64,000 bases of DNA from Ziziphus jujuba (taxonomy: Eukaryota; Streptophyta; Magnoliopsida; Rosales; Rhamnaceae), in assembly GCF_031755915.1 (NCBI RefSeq), contig NC_083379.1, forward strand, positions 5,715,501 through 5,779,500, given 5' to 3'. Made by a program: the position numbers and the translations under genes. Below, in pieces: positions 47,048 through 59,798 of the stretch. How positions within the stretch are numbered: the stretch's first letter is position 1; every line of letters begins with the position of its first letter. Under the pieces are notes generated by a model that saw only the letters and a program-made list of their open reading frames with translations, searched no databases and was not told where the DNA came from.

Positions 47048-47390
47048 GTCCAAATAAACGTGTGATTTCAACAAGGAAGAGGTGGTTAGATTGATTAAAG
47101 TGGCACTATTGTGCACAAACCCATTACCGCCGCTAAGGCCTACAATGTCCGCAGTATTGAGCATGCTTGAAGGACGCGCAATAGTTCCAGAGCTGATAAT
47201 GGATCCCAGCATTTATGGTGATCAATTAAGGTTAGGAGCCGTACGACAACATTTAGATGAAATAGTACAACAAGGCCAAAGTGAAGAATCACAAAGCCTC
47301 ATTCCTTCATCAAGGATGAATTCTTCTGCTACATCGACTTCACAGGATCTCTATCAAATTAGTCTTAATTATTCTCAATCTTTATCATGA
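47048..47390 (+). pseudogene. orphan last kinase exon of an LRR-VIII-2 RLK
   Basis: From about 47062 the sequence reads DFNKEEVVRLIKVALLCTNP, then LRPTMSAVLSMLEG and IVPELIMDPSIYGDQ, and continues through a Ser-rich tail to a TGA at 47388-47390. This is the kinase C-lobe end and cytoplasmic tail, the part missing from the fragment at 478-3369 and truncated in copy C. No upstream kinase exon is present. The first ~15 bases still resemble the mid-exon sequence GTGGATCCAAAATTGG. Confidence 0.85.
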
Positions 47391-47465
47391 TGAGAGCACA
47401 TGAAGGCATGCAGAGGGCTCCAAAAGATTTTTCAAACACCATGCATTATTAAAGAATTTTATTAA

Positions 47466-49000
47466 TATACTTTGTATTTTTGTGAGTTGTAATGGGTCAA
47501 ATATTACAATCATTCAAGTCTTAAATATCTGAAATCCAACTACATGCTGATGGTTAAATCCCAAAATTTTATAGTTTTTAATCAATTAATTAATTAAGAA
47601 AATAATGAAGATCATGAAGTTTTCAGGAACATGTCGATGGTGACTTGGGGACATTGCAATGAATATGACATAACATGTATGCATGTGGATTTGATTGGAA
47701 ACAGACAAATAAAGTCTCAGAAAGGGATGTATTGCCAACTACTTTGTTACAAAAGAATTTTCGCTAGTTGACAGCAACTTTCATCTGATTATTTACCAAA
47801 AAACACAAGGGATTTGATTTGGCAACAAATTGCTGCGGTGATAAAGATATACATTTTTTTGTACCCCAGTGTGACTCATTGAATAGTGGCAACAGCCCAC
47901 CAAGCCTGCCAAGTTTTCACAAGTGTCATACACACATTAATTAAGTTGTGGAAAATTTTGACAGAAAATTCATGTTGGACTTTATCTACAAAGATTAACA
48001 TCAACCACAAGTCAGAAGTCCAGCATTTTTTTTGGTGAATAAAAGAAGAAAGAAAGAACCTTCTAGCATATTATCTTTATCCAGCGAAACGTAGGAATGG
48101 AAGAATTAGAAAAATACTGTATAAACAATCAGTGAAATTTATATACTAGATAATAATTATTAATTGATTATAATTAAATAGTTTATTTTTAAAATTTTAC
48201 TATAAAAAATAATAAAATTAATTTTATTATAAAAACTAACAATCGTCGTTAATGATGATAAATAAGAAGAAAAAAAATTAAGATGAATGGCTCTTATTAG
48301 CACACTCATTTAGCACCACGTGTGATTTTTTTTTTTTTGGGTATTATTTATTTATTTATTATTATTATTACTCCTTAAATTTAAAAATTTTACAACTCAA
48401 AAAAGTATCTGTTTTTTCTTAATTTTTATTATTATTATTGTTTTTTTCAATAGTCAAGGGTATACGAAATTAATTGATTCAGGTGGAATCTGTGACCCTA
48501 TATATGAAAATAATAGCAAGGCTGGAGATTTTTTGAAGAGTAACAAAAGTTTTTCTTTTAGATAAAAAAAAAGTTTTTCATATCAAATGCAAATGTTGTT
48601 GTTTTGAAAATTTTGTTTATCAAGTGGTGTAGTACAACTTTAATTGAAAAATAAATGTGATTTTTTGTAGAAAAAAGGAAGGACGCAAGATGCTGACAAA
48701 TAGGAAAATAATCCATCACTTATGTATCCAAATTTTGAGAACCTAAGTTGGTCGCTTTAGCATTGGACATAGTCTGAAAATACTATCTATAGAAAATCTG
48801 TAAATGTACTGTGTCACGAATGGATTTTAAAGATCTTATATAAGCTATCCTTCCCATTTTGGTGGCGAAGATATATATATATATATATCCCTAGTTTCTC
48901 TGTACGGAGACTTGTTAATAGTGTATTGTTGCTTTATAAGTGTTTTGTTATGGCCATTTAAGGTTTTTTTACTCTTTTTTTTCTTTTTTTTAGATCTTTA
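47466..49000 (+). repeat. RLK 3' flank, partner of 3368-5125
   Basis: This is the version of the duplicated block that still follows a receptor-kinase last exon. It differs from 3368-5125 by small indels, for example ATATGACATAACATGTATGC added near 47664 and a missing segment near 48880. Confidence 0.85.
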
Positions 49001-50949
49001 GGCCGTGTTTGTTTCACCGGATTGGACAGGTCAGGACAGGACTGTGTCCCAGTCTGATGTTTGGTAGCAACATTTAGAGAATGGAACAACTTGACCTGTA
49101 CAGTGAAAGAGTCCCACTTCCGCAGGATTAAACTGACCCGTTTTCCACCTGGGTCAGTTTTGTCCCAAACTCATCATCCCATTCTCCTCTCTCTCACTGG
49201 TATCTCTCGCCGAAGCAGGTCCACCAGATCGTCTCAACAATCGAAGCAGCTCTTCCCCGGTGAACATCCATGGCCTCTCCAGACCTCTGCATCCCTTCGA
49301 GGAAGAAACACAGCCGATTAGTATGATTTCTTCTTCTTCGTGTTCTCTCCAATGTCTGTATTTTGATGTACCGAAATTAGGGCTTGTATTCAATCATCTG
49401 CACCATGTATGAAGACGCCCACAATTTGGTTGTGCATTTTTGAAAGGGATTCCAATGAATGTAACTTGGGTTTGTTAAATTTCAATATATATATATATAT
49501 ATGCTTTTTTTTTCTTTTTTTTTCTTTTTTTTGATATTGTAAATTGTCAAAGTTTTGAATTTGAAGTTAAATCTTGTCAGAGGGGGCTTGCACTAGATTG
49601 TTTGATGTTGTGGCTCACCATAACGATGATCGATTGTTTAGTTCTTTGTCAGCTTGGAAATTATTAACTGCATATGGTGGGTAGAATTGGACCTTCGAAT
49701 TGGAATACAGATGCCTAATCAAAATTCATTTTTTATCATATCATTTCTATGCAGGAAAAAAAAATTCACTACTTTTGCTTGTATGCCAATAAGTTTGGAA
49801 TTGAGTTTCATCTATTTGTTTTCTTTTATATGGGTTTTATAATTTTTCAATAATGAATTTCATAGAGTGTTAAATAGGCACCTAAATATGCTTCCTTCTT
49901 GGAGATGAAGTATTTTTGGTGATTAGCAGGATTGTTAATAATATAATCTTTTGAATCGGAGTTAATTTTGATTTTTCTGCTACTGAGTTAATTTTGATTA
50001 TATTAATGTATGAAAATATATAACAAAATTTCTTTGTCACTATGTTTTTAATAAGCAAATTACTAAAACTAGTTTAAGCTCTGTTCTTTTTAATCATTTT
50101 CTTCTAAAACGAATAATGGGATTTGATAAAATGGATACTCATTAAGAGTTATGGGTATATTGATAATGTGTGAATTCGTTTTTTTAGTTGTGTAAAGATT
50201 AAGATCTCTGATCTAGTAAATCTTAACCCTTTAATTTTTTTATTGATTCTCATTCCACCTAAAGTTATGAACATCTTTGTTCAAATTTCCCATAGCCATG
50301 GTTCATTTTTTGTTTGTTTACATTTCTTAAGAATTATTTTTGCTTCTAGTTTAATTTGTTGATCGATGATTGTCTCACAAACTATTGGTGTGAATGCTCT
50401 GTTGAAAAACCAATGCCATGCTATGTTTAAAATGGAGAAATTTTGGAACAAAATGTTTCAACATGTGAGATTTTCATCTGTATTAGTGCATTTTGTATTC
50501 GAGGTTCCAATATGCCAAGTTCTTGATGACCAAGAATTGATGCTGTTGATAATGAGTTCTTTGGGGATGTGATGTTGGCAATTAAGATGTAGAGGATAAC
50601 TGGATTCAAACTAGTTTTGCATCTGTGCTAGGATTTATCAAATGCTATATTGAAGCTGTGAGTGGATGTGGGACCCATTGGTCACAATGATATGCTTCTG
50701 ATCTATGTTTTATCACTCTCTTTTGATTGAGATAATTCTTCTATATATTATGGCACACTTTGCAATCATTGTAGCCTCTTTGAAGTTACATATTTTAATT
50801 ACACATTTGATATATTTTTTTTAAATTTTCCAGATAACAGAGTCCATAGTCCATGCAGTTCGAGTTGTAGTAAATAATAGCCACATGCTGCAACTGCTTT
50901 GTTTAGAGGCAGATAACAACGTTTTTAGCAATCTATATCTTCACTGATA
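49001..50949. other. spacer of uncertain origin
   Basis: It starts GGCCGTGTTTGTTTCACC, a type of sequence common at DNA-transposon ends. No matching inverted end was found. Short open frames here show no domain. Part may be the 5' region that travelled with the ribosomal-protein pseudogene to the right. Confidence 0.35.
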
Positions 50950-51220
50950 CACAAAACGATGAGGATTATTGCACTGCTGGTTCAAAGGCTGAACAGAAGA
51001 AGGCAGAGAAGATAGCTTTTGATGTGAATTTGGAGAAGTTTGATACTGCTGCAAAAATCAAGGTGATTAAAGAAGGGCCTTTACCAATCTAAAACTGAAG
51101 GAAGCTAAAGAGCTGGTTGAGAAGGCACCTGTTTTGCTTAAGCAAGGAATTACCAAAGAAGAAGCAAATGACATGACAGAGAAGAGAAAGGCTGCTGGGG
51201 GAGTTGCAATTATGGAGTAA
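50950..51220 (+). pseudogene. mitochondrial ribosomal protein L7/L12 pseudogene (3' part)
   Basis: KKAEKIAFDVNLEKFDTAAK and IKVIKEG, then in another frame LKEAKELVEKAPVLLKQGIT, KEEAND and AAGGVAIME with TAA at 51218-51220. This is the C-terminal domain of L7/L12 in the version typical of plant mitochondria, the domain that contacts translation factors on the large subunit. A frameshift lies near 51073-51095 and the N-terminal half is missing. No intron is visible, which fits a processed or captured copy. A gypsy LTR fragment follows at once. Confidence 0.75.
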
Positions 51221-51349
51221 AATTTTTTTGCAATGGTTTTATATCCTTAGTTTTGTTGTAGCTGGTTTTATGGTATCAGAAAAATCTCAAATTTCAAATT
51301 ATGAAAATTTTGTAATGTGGCTGCTTGGTGGACGTTCATTTGTCTTGGT

Positions 51350-51833
51350 GCCCGAAAGAAAAGAAAAAGAAAGAAAAAAAAATAAAGGAAAAAGAAAAAG
51401 AAAAAAAAGAAAAGGAAAAGAAATTAATAAAATAATGATATATTAGAAAACTTTGCAGATCCATAAATTTTAAACCATTATCTGTTTCGGGCATGCCACT
51501 AGTCTATGAACTCATATCGACGAGTAATTTACAACCATGCATGAGTCAAAGCTCAACTTTACACGAACAAAAAGTCAACTCCGGCACCCCTTGGACATTT
51601 TGGACCTCAACTTGTTTTGCTCATATCTTTCAAACTGTAGCTCCATTTTCAACGTGCTACTAGTCTATGAACTTAGGTCGATGCATACTTTACAACGGTA
51701 TCTCAGTCAAAGAGAAATTCCATCCGGATCAAAAGTCAAATTTTGACCCTTCTCGATCAATGACAGTCAAACCCAGTCAACCTCAATCAACGTGAAAAAA
51801 AAATTCCAATATACTTCGGGATGGGGTGTTATA
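51350..51833 (-). mobile_element. gypsy long-LTR fragment (5' end of LTR)
   Basis: 51447-51833 matches the right end of LTRs C and D (AACCATGCATGAGTCAAAGC, CACCCCTTGGACA, GGGATGGGGTGTTA). The terminal CA is mutated to TA. The purine-rich stretch at 51350-51420 may be the adjoining inner LTR. The other end of the LTR is missing. Confidence 0.75.
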
Positions 51834-51964
51834 ATAGTCGTGTGGAGAATTTTGAGGCAACACCTGCAGTAGTGATGAAGAGATTGTTGGATGAAAACAA
51901 AAAACCGAGAAGCAAAAACAAAAACAGAGCAGCAAAATAAAGAGCAAACAACCGAAAAAGGAAA

Positions 51965-52643
51965 AAAAAAAAAAAACTATTGCTGGTTTATTCAATGGTT
52001 CTCGGCTTTTGTGGCTTGCAACACATACAAGAAAAAAACATAACAATATTTATACTAATAATTAACCCTACCTATATAAAACATCATAAAATTACCATAA
52101 AAGAAGTTTCCAAAATTTGGACTCTAAGAAAACTTGGACTTTAAATAACTATGGTGTAACACCCCGTCCCAAATCACACCGGAATCTGTGCACGTTGACC
52201 GTTGATCGGGAGGGTCAAAAGTTGACTTTTTGTCCCAGTTGGAATTTCTAGTTGACCAGGGTACCGTGGTGAAGTGCATGATGCCCCGAGTTCATAGACT
52301 AGTAGCACGTCGGAAACGGAGCTACGGTTTGAAAGTTATGAGCAAAACAAGTCGAGGTGCAAACAGTCCAAAAGGTGCCGGAAGTTGACTTTTTCTTGTT
52401 GTGTAATTTTGTTTTGACTCTGTATGGTTGTAAAGTACTCGTCGATACGAGTTCATAGACTAGCGGCACGCTTAAATCGGACATTTGGTTAAAAAGTTAT
52501 GGACGTTTGAAATTCGTCGGATACCGTAATATTTTATTATATCTGGCTTAAGTGCATAGTAACGCCATGTGTCATCACCTGATTGGTCCACGTGGATGAA
52601 CAGTGTCACCAAGGTGGGTTTTATTTGTCAAAAACGCCGGGGA

Positions 52644-52674
<31 letters not shown>

Positions 52675-55073
52675 CCGACCGGCCGCCGAAATCGTCCGAT
52701 TTTCGGGCTGATTTTTGCTACACGCACCGGCCAAACGGGAGCGGCTTCCCATTTCCGGCCAAACCCCAAAATCTCACGGTTGTTGGTCGCCGGACGCGCC
52801 CGGATCGAGGCGGCAAAGCTCGGCGGCGATTTTCCCTCCACCGCCGTTTGCCCTGTTTCCGACCATTTTCAGGCCACACGCGCCAGCCACCCCTCACCAC
52901 CTTCTCAAGTCCGGCCTACCCACCAAATTTCACCGCCACCGGACCTCCGATGCGCTGGGGTCGGAGCGTTTTCCGGCGAAAGGCCGAAAATCTTCAAACC
53001 CCGATTTCTCCACCGTCCGGCCTCCGTTTGCCTCACTGCCGGTCCCGTTGGAATCCTCTCCCCTCGATCTACAAAACCTCCAAAAATCTCAGCCAACGGC
53101 CACCGCACGCGCTGCCGCCGGTGACCGTGGCGGCTCGCCGGAAGTTACTGTTCCGGCGAGTACCCAGTTGCACCGCCAGTCCTGGTCCACTGTTTCCGAC
53201 CTTCTGAATCCAAATCCGGCATCCTTTTCCATCAATTTGTGACGGTTTGGGAGAATTGAAGAGTCGAATCCCGAAAGATTTCCGACGAGATTCCGACCAC
53301 CTCGGGTCCAATCACCGGAAAGTAAGACCGAATCCGTGATCCTCATCACTCAAGCTTCGATTCGGTATATAACTCGTAACTTTTAGTTATCGTTTGTGTT
53401 CGCTCCCTAAGTACCCATTTGGGAATTACCCGATTAAAATATTAATATATTTGGTTGGTATACTGTGGATGTTTTAGGTGCACGTATGAGTAGTGGAGTT
53501 GATCCTGCGGAGGATCTTAGCTGATTTACGCGCTTAAGGTGAGTGACCCACCTTTAAAAATATTTTGGGTAATTAATTATGTTTAATTGGTATTTGAATT
53601 ATGCTCATGTGGTACGATTTAATTATTATTTTATTGTGGTTTAAATTTAATTATTATGCATGAGCAAGATATTTTCAGTAATAAATTGTGTGTGGTTTTA
53701 AAATTAACTTGGGCATAATTGGTTTAAATATTTTATGAAAATATTTGTTAAATTGGTGATTTAATTTTATAATTATGCCCACGGTATTTTATTTGTTAAA
53801 CCTCGTATTACGAGAAAAATTATGGTTTTATTTGTTATCGATGTTTCGTACCGGTTTGTTAAATGAAAATATGTGGGATGATAAGTGTGAAAATTTAATA
53901 TATTTCCCACGGTAATTTTGGAAAGAACGGTACGGTTGATTTAATAATTATTTTAGACGCATTCATACAGTATTGGTGTTCTGGAATATGTATATGTGGT
54001 TCAGCGCGCAAGTATTATGTCTCCCATGAGTTTCCATTGGACCGTGGACAGGCAAGTTTGTTATTGGCCACAGCCGCCCCCCTCCTTGGCCGGGATGACG
54101 GTTTCAGCAGCAGTACTGTTGGGACGCCGAAGTGCCGTTTGCAAGTTTCTCTCTTTAATCTCCCCGCCAGTCAGTGCTCAGGATGCTGGGTATCAGAGGG
54201 CATCACCGGTATATGGTATGGTGCATCAAGTGTAAATTTTCAGATAAAGTTCCAAACCCCAAAAGTGTTCAAAGTTATTTATTATGATTTACTACATTTT
54301 AATTATATATATTGGGGTATTTATTTATTTATTGTTTATCAAATGGTTTGATCCCTTGGTTTTCGGGAAGTACGAATATCGGGTTTTGTAAAATTGTTTT
54401 AAAAAGGGAACATTTCCAACGGAGTGATTAGTGAGAGTTTTAAGGGAAAATTATTATTTCCAACTGTTATTATTATTTATTTATTAATTGTTGGTATTAA
54501 TTCAATTCCCTTATTTGTTATATTATTATTATTATTAAAAGTGTTCAGTAGCTAGGGTCACTCATTGAGATGATTAGCATCTCACATTTTTAAGTTCCGT
54601 TCCCTTAGGTGCAAGGGGTGATAGACGTTCTTCCGGGGCGAACCAGTTCTCCGCCGCTATCGTGTTTCGAGAAGTACTTTTGTACTCATTCCTTTCAGTT
54701 GTATTATTTCTTTCATCTTTGTTGAATTTTTTTTTGAATAGCACTTCATAAAGCTCTGTATACTATTTGGACACTTATGTTTTATTTATGCACTGGTGTA
54801 CGATTATTGTTGTGAAGTGCTGTAAATTTGTGGAATCAATTTGTAGTTTTGCGGGAGGAATAAGGGGATGAGTATAGAAGTGTGTTTTCAGTGCAGGTAA
54901 ATTTTGGTAAGTCCTACCCTTAGGGGAGGTGCTGCCGGATTTTCCGTTAGAAGGTTCGGTGGTATTTTCCTGGGATCAGGGCTTGTCTAGGGTTCCGGGG
55001 AAGGGATTCTGGGCGGGTCCTAACATATGGTCCATAAAATAATAATCCAAAAAATCAAGTTTATATTTCAACA
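51965..55073 (-). repeat. outer 3' LTR of copia-3, interrupted by solo LTR B
   Basis: The right end TTTATATTTCAACA is the complement of the TGTTGAAATATAAA start shared with copia-1. The left part (about 51965-52154) contains the complement of a TCTTGTA...GCAAGCC segment related to the copia-1 LTR. The LTR is split at 52154/55026 by solo LTR B and followed by a C-rich tract (55075-55104), the complement of a polypurine tract. Confidence 0.7.
52155..55025 (+). mobile_element. gypsy solo LTR B, TSD TATGG
   Basis: 2871 nt from TGTAACACCCCGTCCC to GGGCGGGTCCTAACA, with perfect 5-bp duplication TATGG at 52150-52154 and 55026-55030. It has the same internal landmarks as LTR A: GA-tract at about 52645-52675, GC-rich core 52680-53260, TATATAA at 53366, and GTGAGTGACCCACCTT. 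Open frames in the core are compositional. It sits inside the copia-3 LTR. Confidence 0.9.
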
Positions 55074-55106
55074 TCCCCCCCCTCCCCCCCCCCCCCCCCC
55101 CCCTTA

Positions 55107-55276
55107 AAATATTTATACTAATAATTAACCCTACCTATATAAAACATCATAAAATTACCATAAAAGAAGTTTCCAAAATTTGGACTCTAAGAAAACTTGG
55201 ACTTTAAATAACTATGGTCCATAAAATAATAACCCAAAAAATCAAGTTTATATTTCAATATCCCCCCCCCCCCCCC
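55107..55276 (-). repeat. duplicate of copia-3 LTR end plus polypurine tract, without LTR B
   Basis: 55107-55260 repeats 52048-52154 joined to 55031-55073, including the undisturbed junction ACTATGGTCCATAAAA, and is again followed by a C-tract (55262-55276). The LTR/PPT junction was therefore duplicated in tandem, and one copy preserves the empty target site of solo LTR B. Confidence 0.85.
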
Positions 55277-56511
55277 TCTTTAAACTTGATTTGTTATGCC
55301 AATTAGACTTCTCAATTTGACAAAAACTTTATGCTTGAGAGGCTTGGTAAAATATCAGCTACTTGATCATGAGACTTCACATATTCCAATTCCAGCTCTA
55401 CATCTCCTTTGACAATGCACTCTCTAATATAATGATAACGTGTATCAATATGTTTATTTCGATCATGAAAAATAGGATTCTTGGCCAAGGCAATTGCTGA
55501 TTTATTATCCACATAAATCTAGGTTGGTTCTTCTTGTGGACAACCCAACTTCCTTAACAAGTTTCGAAGCCAAATTACATGACAAACACATGAGGTGGCA
55601 GCTACATACTCTGCTTCACATGTTAAAAGAGTAATAATGTGCTGCTTCTTTGACATCCATGTAAAATCTATATCTCTCAAATAAAACACAAAGCCACTTA
55701 TGCTTTTACGATCATCTATGTCTCCACCCCAATCACTATCACTATATCCAACAAGCTTGTAATCATTGGAAGTCGAATAATACAAACCAAAACTTGTTGT
55801 ACCTTTTAGATATCTAAGAATTCATTTTACAACCTTCAAATGAGTTGTGTTGGATTCTCCATGTAACGACTTATAATTCCTTATACATGTTAAATATCTT
55901 AAGCTTCCAACCAAGCTCTTAAAAAATATTGGGTCCACTTTTTCTCCTTCCTTATGCTTTGATAACTTGACTCCACATTCCATTGGTGTGCCAACCGGAT
56001 TTGCATTATCCATCTTAAACTTCTTAAGCACCTCCTTAGCATATCCTTCTTGAGTAATTAGAATGCCTTCACCTCCTTGCTTCACTTTAATGCTGAGATA
56101 GTAAAACATGAACCCAATATCGGTCATCTCAAATTCTCTCGTCATCTCCTCCTTAAACTCCATAAACATACTTGAATTGCTGCCCGTGAAAATTAAGTCA
56201 TGTACATACAAGCACACAATCAATATATCATCTCTTTTAATTTTAATATAAAGTGCATGCTCATATGGACACTTGAAAAATTGCTTTCTTGGAGATACTT
56301 GTCAATTCTAGCATCCCAAGCTCTTGGTGCTTGCTTCAACCCATAAAGTGCTTTCTTCAACCTTAAAACTTTGTCTTCTTATCCTTTGATTTCATATCCT
56401 TATGGTTGTTTGATGTAAATTTTTTCTTCAAGAACTCCATTTAAGAATGCATACTTCACATCCATTTGATGTATTTTCCAATTGTGTTGAGCCGCCAATG
56501 AGATGATTAAT
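55277..56511 (-). pseudogene. copia-3 reverse transcriptase and RNase H (copia-1 family)
   Basis: Minus-strand segments: HQMDVKYAFLNGVLEEKIYI, CLYVHDLIFTGSNSSM, GVKLSKHKEGEKVDP, DIDDRKSISGFVFYL, TCEAEYVAATSCVCH and DNKSAIALAKNPIFHDRNKH. They are close to copia-1 and clearly the same family. The catalytic YVDD reads YVHD, and stops and frameshifts separate the segments. The element is cut off at 56512 by a gypsy LTR fragment; gag to integrase are missing. Confidence 0.85.
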
Positions 56512-56641
56512 GTCAGGACCCGTCCAAGACCCCTCACCGGAATCCTGAACAAACCCTGATCCCAGAGGAACACCACCGAATCTTTCAATGGAAAATCCAA
56601 CAGCATCTTCCTTAAGGGAATGAATTACCACAAAATTTTAT
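56512..56641 (-). mobile_element. gypsy long-LTR fragment (terminal ~130 nt)
   Basis: TGTCAGGACCCGTCC, CCCTGATCCCAG, CAATGGAAAATCCA and CCTTAAGGG follow the start of LTRs C and D on this strand, then similarity stops at about 56641. It inserted into copia-3, and a later deletion removed the rest of the LTR and the 5' part of copia-3. Confidence 0.8.
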
Positions 56642-57125
56642 ACGAATCCTCGAGGCTGCGAACAATAAAGGGCCTGTACTCATTAAAGAAGAAGAAGAGG
56701 AGAATATGATGGAATCAGTGAATTTGGGATTTGGGAGAAAGGAATCAATAGAGGGAGGAAAAGGAAGAGAGAGAAAAGAGAGTTATGTTGAGCTTTGGGT
56801 GTGTAAATCTTTGTGGAGGAGAGGGAACGAAAGAAGGAAAAATATTCTTTTATTTAATTTATTATTATTATTATTTTGAATGGAAATTTTTATTATTACA
56901 TGAGTGATATTTTAGTTTTAAAAAACAAAATACATATATATATATATAACTATATTATGTAATTACACATTTACCCTCTGAGCGTTAGATTTAACGGGAG
57001 AAAATTAACCGATGGGTTTGTTTTGGTGGTTTCTAAAGTTAAGAAGGGAAATAACTGAGAGTTTTCAGTGGGCATGATATCAATGTGTATTTATGTCATT
57101 TTTGGGGGGTTCAAATATAATTTGC

Positions 57126-57161
<36 letters not shown>

Positions 57162-57773
57162 GAATTACAAGGATAGACGATGGGGTATCAATCTTAAAAA
57201 TTAAAAAAAAAAAAAAAAAGCATATTATCAAATAATATATATGTGTGTGTATATATATATATATTGGGAAGTTGACTACGTGAAATAGAATTTAAAGTCT
57301 TCTCTATTGTATATCACAATGCTTAATTTATACTTGATGGAACTCGTAATTTGTGAAGAACCATGTGCGGCTCAAAATTACGTTTTATTTCTCGCGCATT
57401 TTTTTAGTTTTGTAAATCATCTGTTAATTTGTATTTTTCAAGAAAATAATAAGTAACATCTTCATAGTCTAAAATAATATATATTTGCTAATTCAGATGC
57501 GAAAATAACCTTACAACTCATATGTATTTTGGACATATTTTTAATTTTATATAAATATCATTGTTTATTTTTGAAGCTTTTTTATTTCTAAACTGTAATC
57601 TTGTTCATATAGCCGGTACTGGACTTTTCCCCTTCTGCCACGTCAACTTAAATTTTTTTGTTTATGTGATTTCTCTTTTGCCCTCTATTTTTGGTAAACT
57701 AAAAAGTTTATTTCCCTCACCTAATCTCATGTTAAAAAATACAAATATATATATATATATAGGAAATGCTATT

Positions 57774-57806
<33 letters not shown>

Positions 57807-59798
57807 GGTAATAAAAAAAAAATTTTGGGTGACTTTTTTTTGGGTGAATTTGGTAATAAATATTTGGAGACACTATAGATACTGCTTTCTTATATGTATA
57901 ATAAAACTCATACATAAAATAAGCAGCAGCAAAGAATTAAGAAAAATTAAAATTAAAGCGAAACAACATAAAATTAGCAATTGATTCAAAATTTATAAGT
58001 ATTGGCAACCTTCTTCAATGTTCCCACCCTAAATCCGCCCCTGAACCCACTCTATATGCTAGGCATGTTGTACCTGCAAGTCTCCTGGCTACAGTGCTTA
58101 AATCTCATTGACTAAAATATTAATAAATTATTTAGTCAATGAAATTAAGACCAAGAATCATCTCAAAAAAAAAAAAAAAAAGAAAAGAAAAAAAAAACAA
58201 TAACATGCGATTTTAAGTCAATAACTTGTTAAGATTTTAATCTTTAACATAGTTAACTCACTCATATCAAAAAAAAAAAAAAAAAAATAGTTAACTCACT
58301 CTATAATTGTATTTTATTTATTTATTTATTTTGGTCAGGTATATGAACTTATTATTTTTGTCGTTGTTGTTATTATCTAGATGACTAAATCTAAAAAGTA
58401 TACCAAAAAAAAAATCTAATGTCACATGCTCACAGTACAACCTCTAAAGGCCATAAACATTATCATATATACCGCAAAAGCCCCATGCTTTTCTTTTTGA
58501 TAAGGCATCGTAAATTCTGATAAAAACTTTATTGCTCTTCGATATGAAATTTGAAAAAAAATAAATAAAGAAAGAAAGAAAGAAAGAAAAATAAGTAATA
58601 GATTGATTATGCAAAACGACAGGAAACCATCAAAATGCATGCACTTTAGATTTTTTACTCTTTCTAGGACTTAATTAAGTTGACTCGTGCAAAGACCTAA
58701 TTATATATATATATATATATGTATATTTAAATAAATAAAAAAAAAACTACATCTAACCAAAAACACAGAGACAGAGACAGAGAGAGAGAGAGAGAGAGAC
58801 CTATATATAATTGCTTGTTTGGAATTAAATTAAAGACCAACCGCAAATTATATAGAATGGTACAGTGTCAATATATAAAATAATCAAATAAAACAAATTA
58901 GGACCCTTAAACAGTGGCTGTGGCTTGGAATTTGCCGAGAAAGGGCAAGACATGAAAAGAACGGAGTGGTCAAACATTAGAAAATAAATAATATAGTATA
59001 TTTGATTTGCATTCTTGTTCACGCAAGAAAGAAATTGGGAAGCAAAAAAGTAAAGCAGAAGAAAAAGTATGAAACGATGTCTTTAAGAAATAATAACAAT
59101 AACAATACTTATAAGAAAAAGTGTGATTCATGCATGCATTTGAAATTTACTATGGTCTAAGAAACCTAACATATGATGTATATGGTGTCATAAGATAAAA
59201 CAATGCAAAGTGGTGATGTCAAAGGTTTTATAATTTTTATTACCAAATATACATACATAAGCAGATCTTACATGTGGAAAATTTCAAACGAATTTTGTTT
59301 GAAATAATGATAATGTCGATAATTTTTTAAAATATTATTGTTTATTTCATTTATAAAAGATAATAATTTTTCATAAAATCACCCTCTTTATTACAGTTCC
59401 AGATGAAAATCGTCCGGAATTTTCCGTCGGAGAGAATCATTAATACATACAAAGTTATAGTCAAAGTTTGACCAAACCCAGCACTACGTACATTTTTTTT
59501 TGGCAACGAGACTGCTTAAAAAAAAAAAAAAAAGGGAACAAAGAATAGGATAAGGGAGATTACCTTTTTGAAAAGTAAACCAAAATCATAAAAAAAATGA
59601 AAAGTGTAAAAAATTAAAAATGCAATAATATTGGCAATTTGCATAAAAGGCATCACATGGGCGCTGGAATATTGGTACGGTTCATTATATAAATATATAT
59701 ATATATATATTATAAAACTGGTTGGCAAGTAAACGAGAGCATATTATCAAAGAAGACGAAGAAGAAGGAGAAGAAGAAGAAGGTGATGAGAATAAGAT
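56642..59798. other. AT-rich spacer upstream of the intact RLK
   Basis: No gene is supported. It contains many simple repeats: (TA)n at 57128-57160, 57250-57264 and 58702-58720, (TTA)n at 57778-57806, GAAA repeats at 58568-58590 and (GA)n at 58768-58799. TTATATAAAT at about 59686 lies 110 bases before the ATG at 59799 and could serve as TATA box, but the area is AT-rich throughout. Confidence 0.4.
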
